Below the pieces are notes generated by a model, which saw only the letters and a program-made list of their open reading frames with translations, searched no databases and was not told where the DNA came from. From positions 2,232,001 through 2,296,000 of the forward strand of contig JAGTJL010000010.1 in NCBI GenBank assembly GCA_020746875.1: 64,000 bases of DNA, given 5' to 3'. Position 1 is the stretch's first letter, and each line of letters opens with the position of its first letter. This document shows, piece by piece, positions 1 to 12,083 of this stretch. Origin of the DNA: Rhexocercosporidium sp. MPI-PUGE-AT-0058. Lineage: Eukaryota; Ascomycota; Leotiomycetes; Helotiales. A program made the position numbers and the translations under genes.

Positions 1-733
1 GCTTTATGCGCCTAGGGGAAAGATTTATAGATTTATTATAATTATTATTAAGGTATAGATTTAAACTAATTAAAAAATAAGAGTAAAGGAAGAGACTTGA
101 ATTTATATAAAGATTCTTGCGCTTCTTACGTAAGTTACTAAAATAAACGTTGATTTTAAAGAGGTAGAAAAGTTGTTGTATTAATTAAGAATGCAAAGGC
201 TACCCCTTAGAGTAAGAGCTCTAAGAGCTGGTCCGTGCGCTAACTAACCCTTTTGCGTATAGCCTTATTATAATATCTTATCTCAGAACAGCAAAGTCCG
301 TATGCCGTTGGAAGAGCAAATTAGAAGATTAATAAATACTATTAATTAATAGCATAATAAAGCCTTAGCAAAATTCGGACAGGGAAGGATATAAGGATAA
401 AACCTTATTTACGCTAAGCGAGGCAATATTAAAATTCGAGGCTTTATTGAAATTCGAGGCTTTTAAATAAGAATATCCGAGGGCTTATAAACGCGCTGGC
501 TTTTTATGCTGCTTTTATGAATTTTTAGTTTAAGCAGTTATTTTAAATATATACTTTCCGTCGAACAGTAAATAAGAATGCAGCGCTATTTAAGATTAAT
601 TAACTATAGTTCTTATTAGCTTTCCCTTCTTTAGGGTCTTAAATGAAAAGAAGAGATTTTGGTGTGAATGATGATTCCATTACTTCGGGGGAAACTAGGT
701 CTATATAACTACTTTTAGGCGCCAAGCTATTTA

Positions 734-771
734 GCTCTCGCATCGGCTATTTGCTCTCGCATCGGTTATTA
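734..771. repeat. 19-bp tandem duplication
   Basis: Two adjacent 19-base units (734-752 and 753-771), both starting GCTCTCGCATCGG, differ by one C/T transition and at the last base. It is a local duplication inside the AT-rich flank; no function is inferred. Confidence 0.8.
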
Positions 772-820
772 GCTTTATATTAAAACTAGTTTTGTATTAA
801 GACTAGCTTTATATTACCAG

Positions 821-860
821 AGCTTCCGAGGTTTAAAACACGGAAGCTTAAGGCTTGATG
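821..860 (+). repeat. Direct repeat, left copy, flanking transposon
   Basis: A 40-base segment starting AGCTTCCGAGGTT recurs in the same orientation at 3096-3134 on the other side of the 893-3081 transposon. The differences are mostly transitions plus an indel. The pair may be an older repeat unit that the transposon inserted between. Confidence 0.7.
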
Positions 861-892
861 AAGCCACTGTTTTAGCCCTGAATAACCCTTTA

Positions 893-933
893 CTCGTATT
901 CCCTGTCACGTGCACACCCCGCATACGTGCACA
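893..933 (+). repeat. Left 41-bp terminal inverted repeat
   Basis: Begins CTCGTATTCCCTGTCACG right after the TA at 891-892. It is identical to the reverse complement of 3041-3081 over all 41 bases. It contains CACGTG and two GTGCAC half-palindromes, which could be transposase contact sites (inference). Confidence 0.95.
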
Positions 934-986
934 GGGTAAAAGTCTGCACTTTTCCCCCCACTAATAATACTTCAAAAAATCATAAC

Positions 987-2903
987 ATGGCCGAAACAGA
1001 AGATATGATCAAAGCGCTTGCTGCGTTGGAATTGTGTGACCTTCCTAATTATTCTGCGACTGCGCGAGAGTTTAGAGTCAATCGTATAACCCTCATGCGG
1101 CGATATAAAGGCCAAACTCGCCTTAGAGCCGACTTCTTGTCCGAATCTATCCAATGTTTGACCAACGATTAAGAGGAGGTGCTAATAAAGCATATTAATC
1201 GAATGACAGAGCGTGGGATGCCTCCTACAAGCCAAATTGTCAAGAATCTAGCTGAGGAAGTTATTGGAATACCTGTCGGAAAGAACTGGACGTCGCAGTT
1301 TATTCATCGGTATAAAGGTCGTTTGAAGAGCGTTTACCTCAGGAATATCGACAAATAACGCATAAAGTCTGAGTACGGGCCTCTTTATAAGCACTTTTTC
1401 CAGCTAGTTAAGTTTGATTTTATTAATCCGTTATTGTGTAATTGTCAAGTGTTATTGTTGACTAATACCCTTTATTTTCCGGAATAGCTAAGCTACGTAA
1501 TGGAAACCTATTATATTACCGCTAATAACATATATAACTGGGACGAGAAGGGTTTTATCCTTAGGCAAGTATTAAAAACATTCAGAATTATATTAATAAA
1601 AGCATATAAATCAAGGCGCATCAAGCAGGCAATTCAAGATAGCAGCAGAGAGTTTGTTACTCTTTTGGCGTATGTTTCAGTAATCGGAAAGAAAGGCTCT
1701 CTTACGTTACTTTATAAGGGAGCCTCTAGTGATTTACAAGACTCTTGGCTTGAGGATTTTGATCATTCCAGCGAATCAGCATACTTCGGTGCTATAGAGA
1801 ATAAGTGGTCCAGTAATAAACTTGATTTACGTTGATTAGAAAAAGTGTTTGAACCAGAGACTCGCAAATCCGCTGGAAATCGTCGTCGTCTTTTGATAAT
1901 AGATAGCCATTCTAATTATGTGAATATGGCTTTCTTAAATAAGTGTGACGAATTTGGCATCGTTGTTTTGATTTTACCCCCGCATTCTACGCATCGTTTA
2001 CAACCCCTTAATCTTAGCTGTTTTGGTTCTCTTACTCAAAAGTACTCGGAAAAGCTTCAAATTATTATGTTTGAAGGCATTAGATACGTGGGTATAACAA
2101 AAAGGATGTTTTAGAGTGTATTCAAGCCGGTATAGGAGGAATCCTTTTCTGAAGAAAACATCACGTCGGCATTCGCTAAAGTAGGGATTTGGCCCTTTAA
2201 TCCGCAGTACGTTCTCACTTAAATCAACCGACCAGCTCTTAAAGAACGAAATCTTATTATTATAGCGACTCCTTACACGTGTAAATCGATGCGGAAAGTC
2301 CAGCGCTTATATTATGCTAACAAGAACCCTGCTACCTTCAATTTGATACTGAAAGCCGCTCTTAAGCTTTCTGCCGAGCATGAAGTTGACGAGCATGTTA
2401 AGAAAGGCTTAATTAAGTCGTTGGAACTTGAAAAGAAGAAAAGAAAGCGTGGAAAGAAGATGAATCTTACTGGGAATGAAACTAATAGGTGTGAGTTGTA
2501 TGGACCGACAGAAATTGGTGAAGCTAGAGCTTTCCAAAAAGAGAAGGAAGAGAGAGTTACGCAGGAAAAGGAAGATAAAGTAATTAAAAAGAGTGAGGCC
2601 GACGCTCGTAAAGTAGAGGAAGCTTTATAGAAAGAGATTCGGCGTGAAGAGAGAGAGAGTAAATAGGCGGAAGCGCGGGTGCAGAAAGCTGCTGTATAGT
2701 TGGCTGCAAAAACAGCTAAAGAAGCGGCAAATCGTCTCAAAAAGAAGCAGACGAAGCAGACGAAGACTGCGCCTAAACTTCAGTTGATTGTGAAGTTACC
2801 TGTAACTTACGTGCCTCTATTACCGACTGTTGATGCGGATGAGCCGAAGGTTAGATCATTAAGTGGAAGGACTCGTAAAATGCCAGCGCGATATTCTGAT
2901 TAA
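987..2903 (+). pseudogene. Pogo/Fot1-like transposase, ten nonsense codons
   Basis: One frame reads from ATG 987 to TAA 2901 without a frameshift, interrupted by stops at 1170, 1356, 1485, 1833, 2112, 2133, 2220, 2628, 2664 and 2697. The order fits a pogo transposase: an N-terminal psq-type helix-turn-helix (about 987-1165), a CENP-B-like second DNA-binding part (1173-1355), DDE domain segments NIYNWDEKGF (near 1530), LLIIDSHSNYV (near 1890) and LPPHSTHRLQPLN (near 1975), then a Lys/Glu-rich tail (2289-2900). Every stop can be reached from CAA, CAG, CGA or TGG by a C-to-T or G-to-A change, the RIP signature. The usual third DDE aspartate (LQPLD) reads Asn, also one transition away. The protein would be inactive. 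A start at 927 is possible but lies inside the terminal repeat. Confidence 0.9.
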
Positions 2904-3040
2904 TTAAGAAATTAGATATTCTGAATCTAGAAGCCTTTTAGATATAATTCATAGTTTATAATATTTTATTTGGAATTATGGTTGTTAATTTATATATAAT
3001 TAAAGTTATAGGGTAGGATAGAGCAGTGAAGCCAAACGGG

Positions 3041-3081
3041 TGTGCACGTATGCGGGGTGTGCACGTGACAGGGAATACGAG
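3041..3081 (-). repeat. Right 41-bp terminal inverted repeat
   Basis: Exact inverted match to 893-933, ending GGGAATACGAG and followed by TA at 3082-3083. Retention of CpG sites here contrasts with the AT-rich surroundings. Confidence 0.95.
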
Positions 3082-3095
3082 TACTGGAAGCTTAA

Positions 3096-3134
3096 AGCTT
3101 CCGAGGTTCAAAGCACGGAAGCCGAGGCTTTATG
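3096..3134 (+). repeat. Direct repeat, right copy, flanking transposon
   Basis: Matches 821-860 apart from several transitions and a one-base length difference. It lies 14 bases beyond the right end of the pogo element. Confidence 0.7.
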
Positions 3135-3793
3135 CAAAGGTAGTTGAGTTATGGAAAGGTATGCTTAATATAATCTTATATTATTAAGCGAGTTTAGCCG
3201 AGGCTTAATATAATCTTATATTAAACGCCGTTATAATAGCGGGGGCTTTTTATACCGTCCGTATTTATCTCGCGTTAATTATAATAATTTAAGATCTTTA
3301 CTGCTGCAAGTTATAAGTTACAAGACGTAAATTTAATATTTCTTTAAATTATAATTATAATAGAAAAGCGATAATAGCAATTAAAAATATCTTATATTTT
3401 AAATATTACTTTGTCTTTTATAATTACTTTTCTACTTATTTATTACTTTTAATTAAATTAATTAAAAGCTCGCTATTTAAAATATTATTCTTACGAATTT
3501 AAGTCCTTATTTTAACTTTTCTTTTAGTTTTTAATAGCGTATTGTCCTTTCCGTAGCCTATACTTTTAAATAATGGCGATATTTTAAAAGAGCTTCTTAA
3601 AGATCTCTTTATTATTGGCGTACGCACTATTATTAAGTAGGCAGTCCAGAATATTCTTCTCGGTCTAAAATTAAGGCAATCGGCAGCTGTCGTCGATCAA
3701 GCCTCCGCTTATATTACTTAAAGTATATATTACGTATAATATAACGTTATTATAAATCTCACGAAGCTCTTCCTTGCTAAGGACGGTATATAT

Positions 3794-3951
3794 AACGACG
3801 ACGCGCGAGCAGCAATTCGCTTCGGTTTTTACGATGTAAGTATTTAATTAAAATCTAATACAGCCGCTAGTCTAGACTTTAGTAGCGTAAATAAATTTAT
3901 TCTTATTACGGTATTTAAAAAACAGAATCGCTTAGAGAATAACGACTTATA
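3794..3951 (+). repeat. Unidentified degraded repeat, copy 1
   Basis: Bases 3794-3835 align with 10692-10733 without gaps, about two thirds identical with mainly transition differences. About 100 bases later, a stretch around 3895-3945 aligns with about 10803-10855. Similar spacing of two matching islands supports a shared ancestral element. In one frame the first island reads NDDARAAIRFGFYDV in copy 1 and NNARVVIRLAFYDC in copy 2. I do not recognise the family. Confidence 0.5.
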
Positions 3952-6900
3952 AATTATTATTATTATTAAAATACAGAAATTAATAACGAAATAAAAGATT
4001 AAATTTATAGATTTAATATAATATATTATTATATATGTTATCGTTACTTATTTACTAGGACCTCGGGTGCGAACTTTTATTAAATAGACAAATATAACTT
4101 AACTTATTTGTTTTAGACTCTTTTTAAGTATATATATTCTTTTCGGTAATTTTATTGCTTTTTTCTAATTAAGACTATCGATCTCTATACTTTAATCGCA
4201 CTTATTAAAGTATATTCTTATTTTAAATAATTTAATTAAGATACCGCGCACTTTAATTTTGCGTAAGATAATACTTTTAAAGTCTGAGATATAAATTTCT
4301 ATAATAAGATAATTGTTACGAAACTAAATAAGAAGCTTTTCATTTTCGACTCTAATAATGTCTTAATATTTAATACGAGAATAGCCACCGAGTAAAAAGC
4401 TTTTATTAATAATTAAGCCTATTAGAACGAAGTATATCCTACTTGATCTTTACTTTAAAGATATTATTAATATATAATTTTAGGATTATTTTATTGCATA
4501 TATACGACTTAATATATTAAGAATTAATAATATTAACGACTTAACTGAATATATAAGTACCTTACTTATATTTAAACAGAAATTCTTATAAATTAGAAAA
4601 GTAATCCGAGCTCGTTTTAAGACCGAGGATATAAGAAGAAAGTATTAAGAAAGTATTAAAAGATAAAATCCGGAAGTTATAATTAAAGTAAAATAAAATT
4701 ATTAAAGAAACTGTTTTAACTATCGAGAAAGGCAGCAAAATATATCTGTAAGATAATTAATCTCTTTTAAACGACGCAAAAGTTTCTTAATTAACAAATC
4801 CGCCTTCATCGGTTAGCGAATCCGGTATAAGAGCGTTAAACTGAATTTCATCGGCTTTTAATAAAAGAATTAATAATATACTTGCTATATAAAATAATAT
4901 ATAAATATAATAAGTATAAGAAAATTAAGCACCGATAATCATTTTCGATATACTAAGCTAGCTATTAAAGAATTATAATTTATTATAAAAAATCAAGCTT
5001 AATATAATATTTATACTTAAATATAATTTTATATTCCCGGGAATCAAAACCGTGCCTAAATATTCTTAACTTTAATAAATTAATACTCAGAAACTTCTAT
5101 TCTTACTCGGCGCGACAACTCGCGTATAAAAGCTCTTCTTATTAAATTCGGTTTATTTTAAATAAAATTTTACGCTCGCTTTCCGGTTTTCTATTTATAA
5201 AAATTTATTTTGTATAAGTAAATCTAAGAAAGTAATATAATATTTAATATCTTAGAATATTATTAAAAGTCTTATAAAATACCAAAAGCGGATAACCTAG
5301 CTAAGTAATATTAATTGCTATTCTAAGGAGAAATAAAAGAAAAAGACGAACTTATACAATAATCATATATTATTTTATTATTACTTTATATATTAAACGT
5401 AATAAAGATAACTTTAGCGCTAAAACTATTTTATATTTCCTTTAGTAACTTAATAGTATTTAATCGTTTACCGCGCTCCTTTAAGTCTTATAAGATTATT
5501 CGCTTAAGTAAAATATTCTTATATATTATACCTGAGATAATCGATCTAAAAGTCTTTTCTTAATTAAATTCGATTTAAATAAAGAACTTAAGCGTTATTA
5601 GAAGCCGTTATTAAAACGATTATCTAATACGTAATACTATTAATACTATATACTAGTTCTCGCTTTATATATAAGTAAATAACGCGGCGCTAATTCCTAT
5701 ACCCGAATATATCCGAATATCTTTTTTAAATATTACGAAAGCATAATTAATATTAGTTATTCCGTATTCAATTAGCGAAGAGTTTAAATAATATATATTC
5801 GGACCGTTTAAGAATATAATCTAGTATACCGAATTTCAATTTTCTAATTTATATAATTATAAAAGAATCTTTAATTATATTTTTCGTAAAATCACTTTGT
5901 ATTTTATAAATTATATAATAATATTTTGATTTTTTGCCTTCGCTTATAATACCGAATGCGTAGTATTTTATAATTAAATAGCGACCGATTCTACTTAAAA
6001 GACTTTATTACATGCCGCGCTTAAACTTAAAGATTATTATCTTCGGTAATAGCTAAAATAATTATTAATTAGTCTCGTAAAAGCTGCCGGAATAAAAGAC
6101 TTATAATCTTAACTTTAATTGAGACTTCGCGAAATATTAATTATAATATTAAGACGTTACGTATAATTAGCTAAAGTAATATTATAAAGTAAGAAAGTTT
6201 TATAATATAATAATAAATATTATAAACTAAAACTCTTAAGCTCCGATCAGCGAATAATTATTGACCTTCTATTTTTGTTCTACGATATCGTAATTATTCC
6301 TTAATATTATAAAATTTTAAGTAATTTAGCTTTATTAATTAATTTATTTATTTCCTTTTAAGATAAAGTAAAATATACTGCGATACTTAATTATTTAATA
6401 ATGCGATGATTTATCTTAAATATATTATAATACGAATTAATCAAGGAGTCAATAACCGACGGTCCGATATAACTATTAAACTTGAAAGGAATTAAAATAT
6501 TAACTTACGAATTTAAAGTAAAGCGCTAATAATTAAATTAATTATAAGAACGTTTATAATAACTCTTATAATAATTACGGTAGTATTCTGAATAGCGTAG
6601 TTCCGAATAATATTTACGATTTTGAAAACGAGCTACCTGGATTACGTAAGCGTATATATTCTTAAGACTGTTTATGATTTTTATATAAAGCGCCAGAAAG
6701 AGCATATCTTAAATGAATCCCTCCAATATATTATAAAGCCGTTGTAATTATAAGTTTAATACTAATTAGCGCTTATTAAGTCCTCTATTAATAATAATAT
6801 TAATAAATAATAAAATAGACTTATACTTCGGAGACCGTAAATAGTAGTTATATATAAGAACCGCAAGAATAATTCATTTCGCATAAGTATTATAAAAAGT

Positions 6901-9001
6901 AAATTCTTAAGTACTAAAATACTTGAATAATAATCGGCGTATCGGAACCGATTAATAGCTACTATTATAACTCTTATTATATTAAGTAATATTATAAACG
7001 TAAAGAATTTCCGATATAAATTAAATTATAATTAAAATAAAATCTATCGACTGATTTTTAACTTAAGATTTACTATTCTTTTCTTTAATAATTCAGGATT
7101 AAAGATTAATAAGACTTTCACTTCTTATAGCCAGAATACAAATAATAAAAAAATAAACTAATTATACGTATAATCTTTTAATCTTTTTTTTATATTGTCG
7201 AAGTTCTGCTCTTAATAATATATCGTGCTAACTTCGCTTATTAATCTTAATAAAAACATATTAAAAACTTTAATAATTTAAAGCGAGCGAGACTTTTATA
7301 TTTAAAAGACGTCGAGAGTAGATTTAATCTTATAAAGTAGAAAATATATTTTAATAAATATTAAAATAATAGACGTTCTTCTTTAAGTAATTGACTTTCT
7401 TATACTAACCGAATTTGCTAAGTTAAGTATAAACCGCATTATTATAATAATAATATTATATTATATCGTCGGAGAAAAATAATTATAAAATATTTCTTTT
7501 TCGTATTATTTAAAACGTACTTTTAATTAAGTTCGCTAATTGCGGCTTGCTTCTAAATAATAATATAATAAGGGCAGACGTCTTTAAGCCGCTTAAGCGA
7601 AGTAATTCTTAACTAAGTCCGTGACTTATTATTTAGCTTATTATAAATACAAATATTCTCGTAATTTTATTTACTTTATTTAATAATATTTATTATTAAA
7701 TATTATATTCTTTTATTTTTCATTATTATATATTATAGCTTTCTTAAAACTTTTATCCTTCTTTATATAATATTTTCGAATTATTATTCGGTTTTCTAAT
7801 AAATTTAAAATATTAATATATTTTGCTTTTATTCGATCTTTCATATTAATTATATTATTATTAATTTTATATTTAAAAGTATTAGTTCGGCGAAATTAAT
7901 CTTTTAAATATAATTAATATTCTTATATATTAAAATTAATATATATTTTAACTTTCGATAAAGTCTTATAAATCGTAATTTTTAACAACTTCACTTACTC
8001 TTATAATATCCTTCGCGTTTCTCGTTAGTAATCCGTTTTAAGTTATATAAGTCTAATTAGCAAATATAAACGTCGGGATTAAATACAGAAATATTAATTA
8101 AGGGCGCCTTCCGATACTAATACGACGAGATTCTGTCTAAAGTAAGAGAATTAAATTATAAATATAAATATTATAATCGAAGCAAGCTGAATAATAAGTA
8201 TAATTGATTGTGGAGTTAATTATAATAAGTTAACTTTTTTAGCTTTTTTATACGGAATGCAAATGCATTAGATATTATTATATATTATAAGCGGCTATAG
8301 AATGCAATATTGTATTATACGCGTTATATATTCCTGGTATTATATCTTGAAGCTTGAGTTATATTTCGTTGAATATTAGTATATATCTTTGAAAATACTG
8401 AAGTTAATAAGAGTAATTATTTATTTTTATTAATAAAAGTTAATATTCGTAGTATTAGTAGATAAATTAGTAAATTACTTTTGCATAAAAGAATATGCAC
8501 TGGACCGGATTCTTTATTATGATATCGTATAATGCGTATATCTTCTTCTCCGCCCGACCAACTTCATTTAAGAAAGTGGACGAGTTACGATACCGCCGAA
8601 ATATTAGCTTATATTTACTAGGCTCTAAGATTACGTTTTAGTATTATGGCAATCGAGGAAGAGCTAGCGCGTGCGTTATTATTATACTGGCCTTCTTTGC
8701 TTAAGGCAGTCATATTAACTCTTTTTTAAGATTTTTTACTAAATGTAATAAGAATCTTTAAACTTTTTATATTAATTTAGCGGATGCCGAGATATTAATA
8801 AGGCTTATTCTGACTATAATCGCTTAGCGAAAGCCGAGGTCATTAACGCGCCGTTATACCGGTAAGCTATTCGGCGATTAAAGCTTTAAGTTATTAAGCA
8901 CGAGTAGTATTAGTAACGAGTAAAGAAGTTGTCTAAATTATACGGAATTACCCGTCTAAAGCAAGTTAATTTTCGAATTCGAGTTTCTTTAAGCTCCCTT
9001 A

Positions 9002-9232
9002 ATCGTTGGTTCCTCTCTTCACTTCTGGAGTAGCTTTTTTAGGATATCCGATTTTTTAGGATATCCGATTATGCAAAATAAAGCTATACACGCAGCTTTA
9101 TTAAAAATCAAGATCTTGGCAAGCTTGTATACGGGCACTTGAGCCAGATTTTAGTAAGAAAAAAGTCGGATATCCTAAAAAATCGGACATCCTAAAAAAG
9201 CTATTCCAGAGGTGGGGAGGGAAACCGACGAT
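9002..9232. mobile_element. 231-bp TA-flanked foldback (MITE-like) element
   Basis: Two 69-base arms, 9002-9070 and 9164-9232, are inverted copies with about nine differences, all transitions. TA lies at 9000-9001 and 9233-9234. Each arm carries a tandem pair of a unit resembling TTTTTTAGGATATCCGA. The centre (9071-9163) is unrelated and has no ORF. Size, arms and TA duplication fit a non-autonomous Tc1/mariner-type MITE mutated by RIP after insertion. Confidence 0.8.
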
Positions 9233-9234
9233 TA

Positions 9235-12083
9235 GTTTATTTGGTTATTAGTCTGGTGCTTTATCTTTACAGTCTAGTTGCAAAGAAATAATAAAGAAGA
9301 TTAGCAAGGTTATAATCAATACACGGCCGATAAATAAAAAAGCTAATTACAGGCCATCAAGCCGGAACTCTAACTGTCTGAATTTGCTACGTATATATTA
9401 TAGTGTTTTTAGTGCACTTAATCAGTAGTACCGACTCAAACTGCCTGCCTAGCCTAGAACAGGCTACCTCTGTTTGGATTAGAAATTCACGAGACTAAGT
9501 TCTAATACCTGATTACAGTTCTGGGTAGATTCTGAACCCACCTATCTCTGTTGCCAGCGCTGCTTAAGGAATATTAATATATAGCCGAGTAAGAATAAGA
9601 CTAGAATTATTTTATAAGTATAATGAAGTTCGCCTTTTAAAGTACGGGAGAAATAAGAGTAGTAATAATTAAAAGATTCGTTAATTTACTTTAATACGTT
9701 AAAAGAATAAATAAATCCCTCTCGAGGCGGTGAGTTTCTTTTTTAAAAGGATAAAGTCTTATATAATATTAAAGAAAATTAAAGTCGTAAGGCCGGTTAT
9801 AATTTTAAGCCTTATATCGCGCTTATATATAAAATTAAAAAACTTGCTAATTTAATATTATAATTTAAAAGAAAAGTGAAGTTCTAATATAATATATTCG
9901 TTTAATTTGTAGCGTATTTAAATTAATTATATTAGCGATTCTACTTTTATTAGCTGAATATTTGCATTATTATTCGACTTATAAGAGAAGCTATACTTGT
10001 CATTCGTTGCCGGAATAAGAATAGAAAGCTTTAAGTACTCGGCATATACTGTAGCGGCTTTTATTTTTATTTAAAGGTTAGACGTGCTTCGCTACGATTT
10101 CTATTTTTAGCTTTATCTTGCCCGAAAGCTTCGGTTAGCTGTAATTTATATAACTCGTTTTCTTAGAAATAAACTTAATATTCTCATACTTAATATAATA
10201 TATATAAGCTACGCTCGTTTATAGGATATATTTTATTTTTATTAAAAATAGAATATTTTATCTCAGCTAAAGAGGGCTCTTTTAAATCGTTCGATTATGA
10301 TTATAAAACTGAAGATAAACAACTTAATAAAAGAATATTATTTATTTAGCTTTAATTTATATTTTATATAATTTTTTTCTTTTTTTAAATATTTTCTAAT
10401 ATTAAGAAAACTAAAACTTAAATTTAATTAATTTTAAGATTTTTTTATTTTATTTAAAATATATTTTTTATTATACGTTTTAAAATCGCATTTCTCGTTT
10501 TAACTACCGGTGTTAATACTATTACTTTCGCAGACGTTTCGGCATATACTAACGACGCCGTTTCAGTAATTAAGCGTATTATACTAACCTTTGCCGTTCG
10601 AAAGGATAATAGTAATAGTTTATGCTTAACAGTTTAGACGACGATCGTAATTAAGTTAAAAGGCATATATTTTAATAGCAATAATTAATATAATAATAAT
10701 GCTCGCGTAGTAATTCGGTTGGCCTTTTACGATTGCGGAACTTAAGATTTATTATAAGGAATAATTAAAAATTATAATAAATTTCTTATTAATATTATTA
10801 ATTTAGCAACTTTTATTAACGGTATTTTAAATAAAGAACTTAATCGCGGAGAGAATAAATTCTTTATAAATATCTCCTTTAAGTTAATTAATATTAAGAA
10901 TATAAATCTTTTTATTATTATAATAGATTTAATCTTTTTTAGCGCCGCTGTCGCTATTATTACTTGCTTTAGCAGACTTTAAATGTAAACTTTCGTCGGC
11001 TATAAAAACTTTTTTACTTTTATTAAGTTAAATGGACTTCTAGACGTTTACGCTAGTACGGATAATTTCTTTACTCTTTTTTAAGCTAAGGGATTCAGCG
11101 CTAAGGACTTCGCAATATTATTAAGTACCCATTCGATATCTAAGAGCTTCGGTTAGACGGCCGATATATCGTCCGGAATACTTTAAGATAGCACACCGAG
11201 TGTTTAAGACGTTAAGTATTATTAAAATATATTTATTCTCTTAACCGGCGTAATACCGTTTTCTTTTAATAAAAACTTAGCCGCGCATCCCGTTATCGAA
11301 AAGGAATTCTCTGGCTTTATCGATCGCCAGAGTAAATAAATCAATAATTTCAAAAATACGTAAGTCTTTTACGTTATATAATAAGTCGTCGCTTATATAT
11401 ATCAACGTATTATAATATGCTTAAGATAATCTTCTTAAGCGTTCCAAACCCAAATAGCCTTATTAATTATACAAATGCTATTCTAAGAAGAATTAATAAT
11501 AAGCGCGATATACGTGCTAAACCGATTAATAATCGTGTTCGCTAAGTAAAGAAAACGCAATAAGGAGGCTCAAGTAGCGACGTAGAATCTATAAGAAAGG
11601 AGTTCTCGAGAGGGAATCGGACTCCTTTTATAAGAACTCCCTTGTTTTAGATTTTATAGGATTTTATATTATTGCGAAGTTCTTAATAAGTAGTTAATGC
11701 TTAAGGCAGACAGACATTCGTGCTCGAATTTATATAATAATTAATTCGTCTTATAATACTTATATACTTATTATTAAGAACGTCGCAGTAATTATTACAC
11801 GTAAACTTAGAAACTGATTACGTAATTAATTTGAATTCAGATAATCTACTGCACTCTACTCCCCCGTAGTAGTACTGTAATAGTCGGTGCTCCTCCTGTA
11901 ATTCTGCGGGCCCTCGCTTACAGTCGGGGAAAGCAAGTGTCACAGGAAAGCAAGTATCACAGCTCAAATCGCGCTAGTACGTGAACTTCACTAAAAAACG
12001 CGCAACTTTAATCGCGACTGTAATAAACCTGCTTTTTACTCCCTTATTACTACTTAATAGTACTTATTTACGAATTAATAATT
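9235..12083. other. AT-rich, RIP-like block without genes
   Basis: No usable ORF. A less AT-rich island at about 9240-9550 follows the foldback element. The 10692-10855 segment is the second copy of the repeat near 3.8 kb. At 11850-12010 there is a more GC-rich stretch just ahead of the next transposase remnant that may be its untranslated 5-prime end. No terminal repeats were identified. Confidence 0.6.
10692..10855 (+). repeat. Unidentified degraded repeat, copy 2
   Basis: Partner of 3794-3951 in the same orientation, with two matching islands at similar spacing. Differences are mostly C/T and G/A. About 6.9 kb separates the copies, longer than a typical pogo element, so they may be separate insertions or the ends of one larger element. 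Confidence 0.5.

Larger units (their letters stand above)
1..890. other. AT-rich, ORF-poor flank of transposon
   Basis: No coding frame can be supported. The sequence is rich in TTAATTA-type runs, as expected of RIP-mutated repeats. It contains short tandem duplications near 435-475, 734-771 and 780-815, and a 40-base segment at 821-860 that recurs on the far side of the adjacent transposon. I see no gene here. Confidence 0.6.
893..3081 (+). mobile_element. Fot1/pogo-type DNA transposon, decayed
   Basis: A 2189-bp element is bounded by perfect 41-bp terminal inverted repeats (893-933 and 3041-3081) and by a TA dinucleotide on each side (891-892, 3082-3083). TA target duplication is the known habit of the Tc1/mariner-pogo superfamily. 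It carries one transposase frame on the plus strand with helix-turn-helix, CENP-B-like and DDE regions. The frame has ten premature stops but no shift. The termini are intact while the coding part is mutated, so the element could be moved only by a transposase supplied elsewhere. Boundaries are read directly from the sequence; the family assignment rests on protein motifs. Confidence 0.92.
3084..9001. other. AT-rich, RIP-like block without genes
   Basis: Nearly 6 kb has no credible ORF in any frame and very high A+T, with TTATAA, TATTAA and AATTAT strings throughout. The likeliest content is old transposons degraded by RIP. A 39-base direct repeat (3096-3134) continues the left-hand copy at 821-860. 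A coding-like island at about 3794-3951 resembles another at 10692-10855 with the same internal spacing. No element boundaries could be drawn by eye elsewhere. Confidence 0.7.

Noticed and set aside
9002..9232. Rho-independent-type terminator reading of the hairpin
   Set aside because: Arms of 69 bases with TA duplication fit a transposon, not a terminator, and the sequence is eukaryotic.
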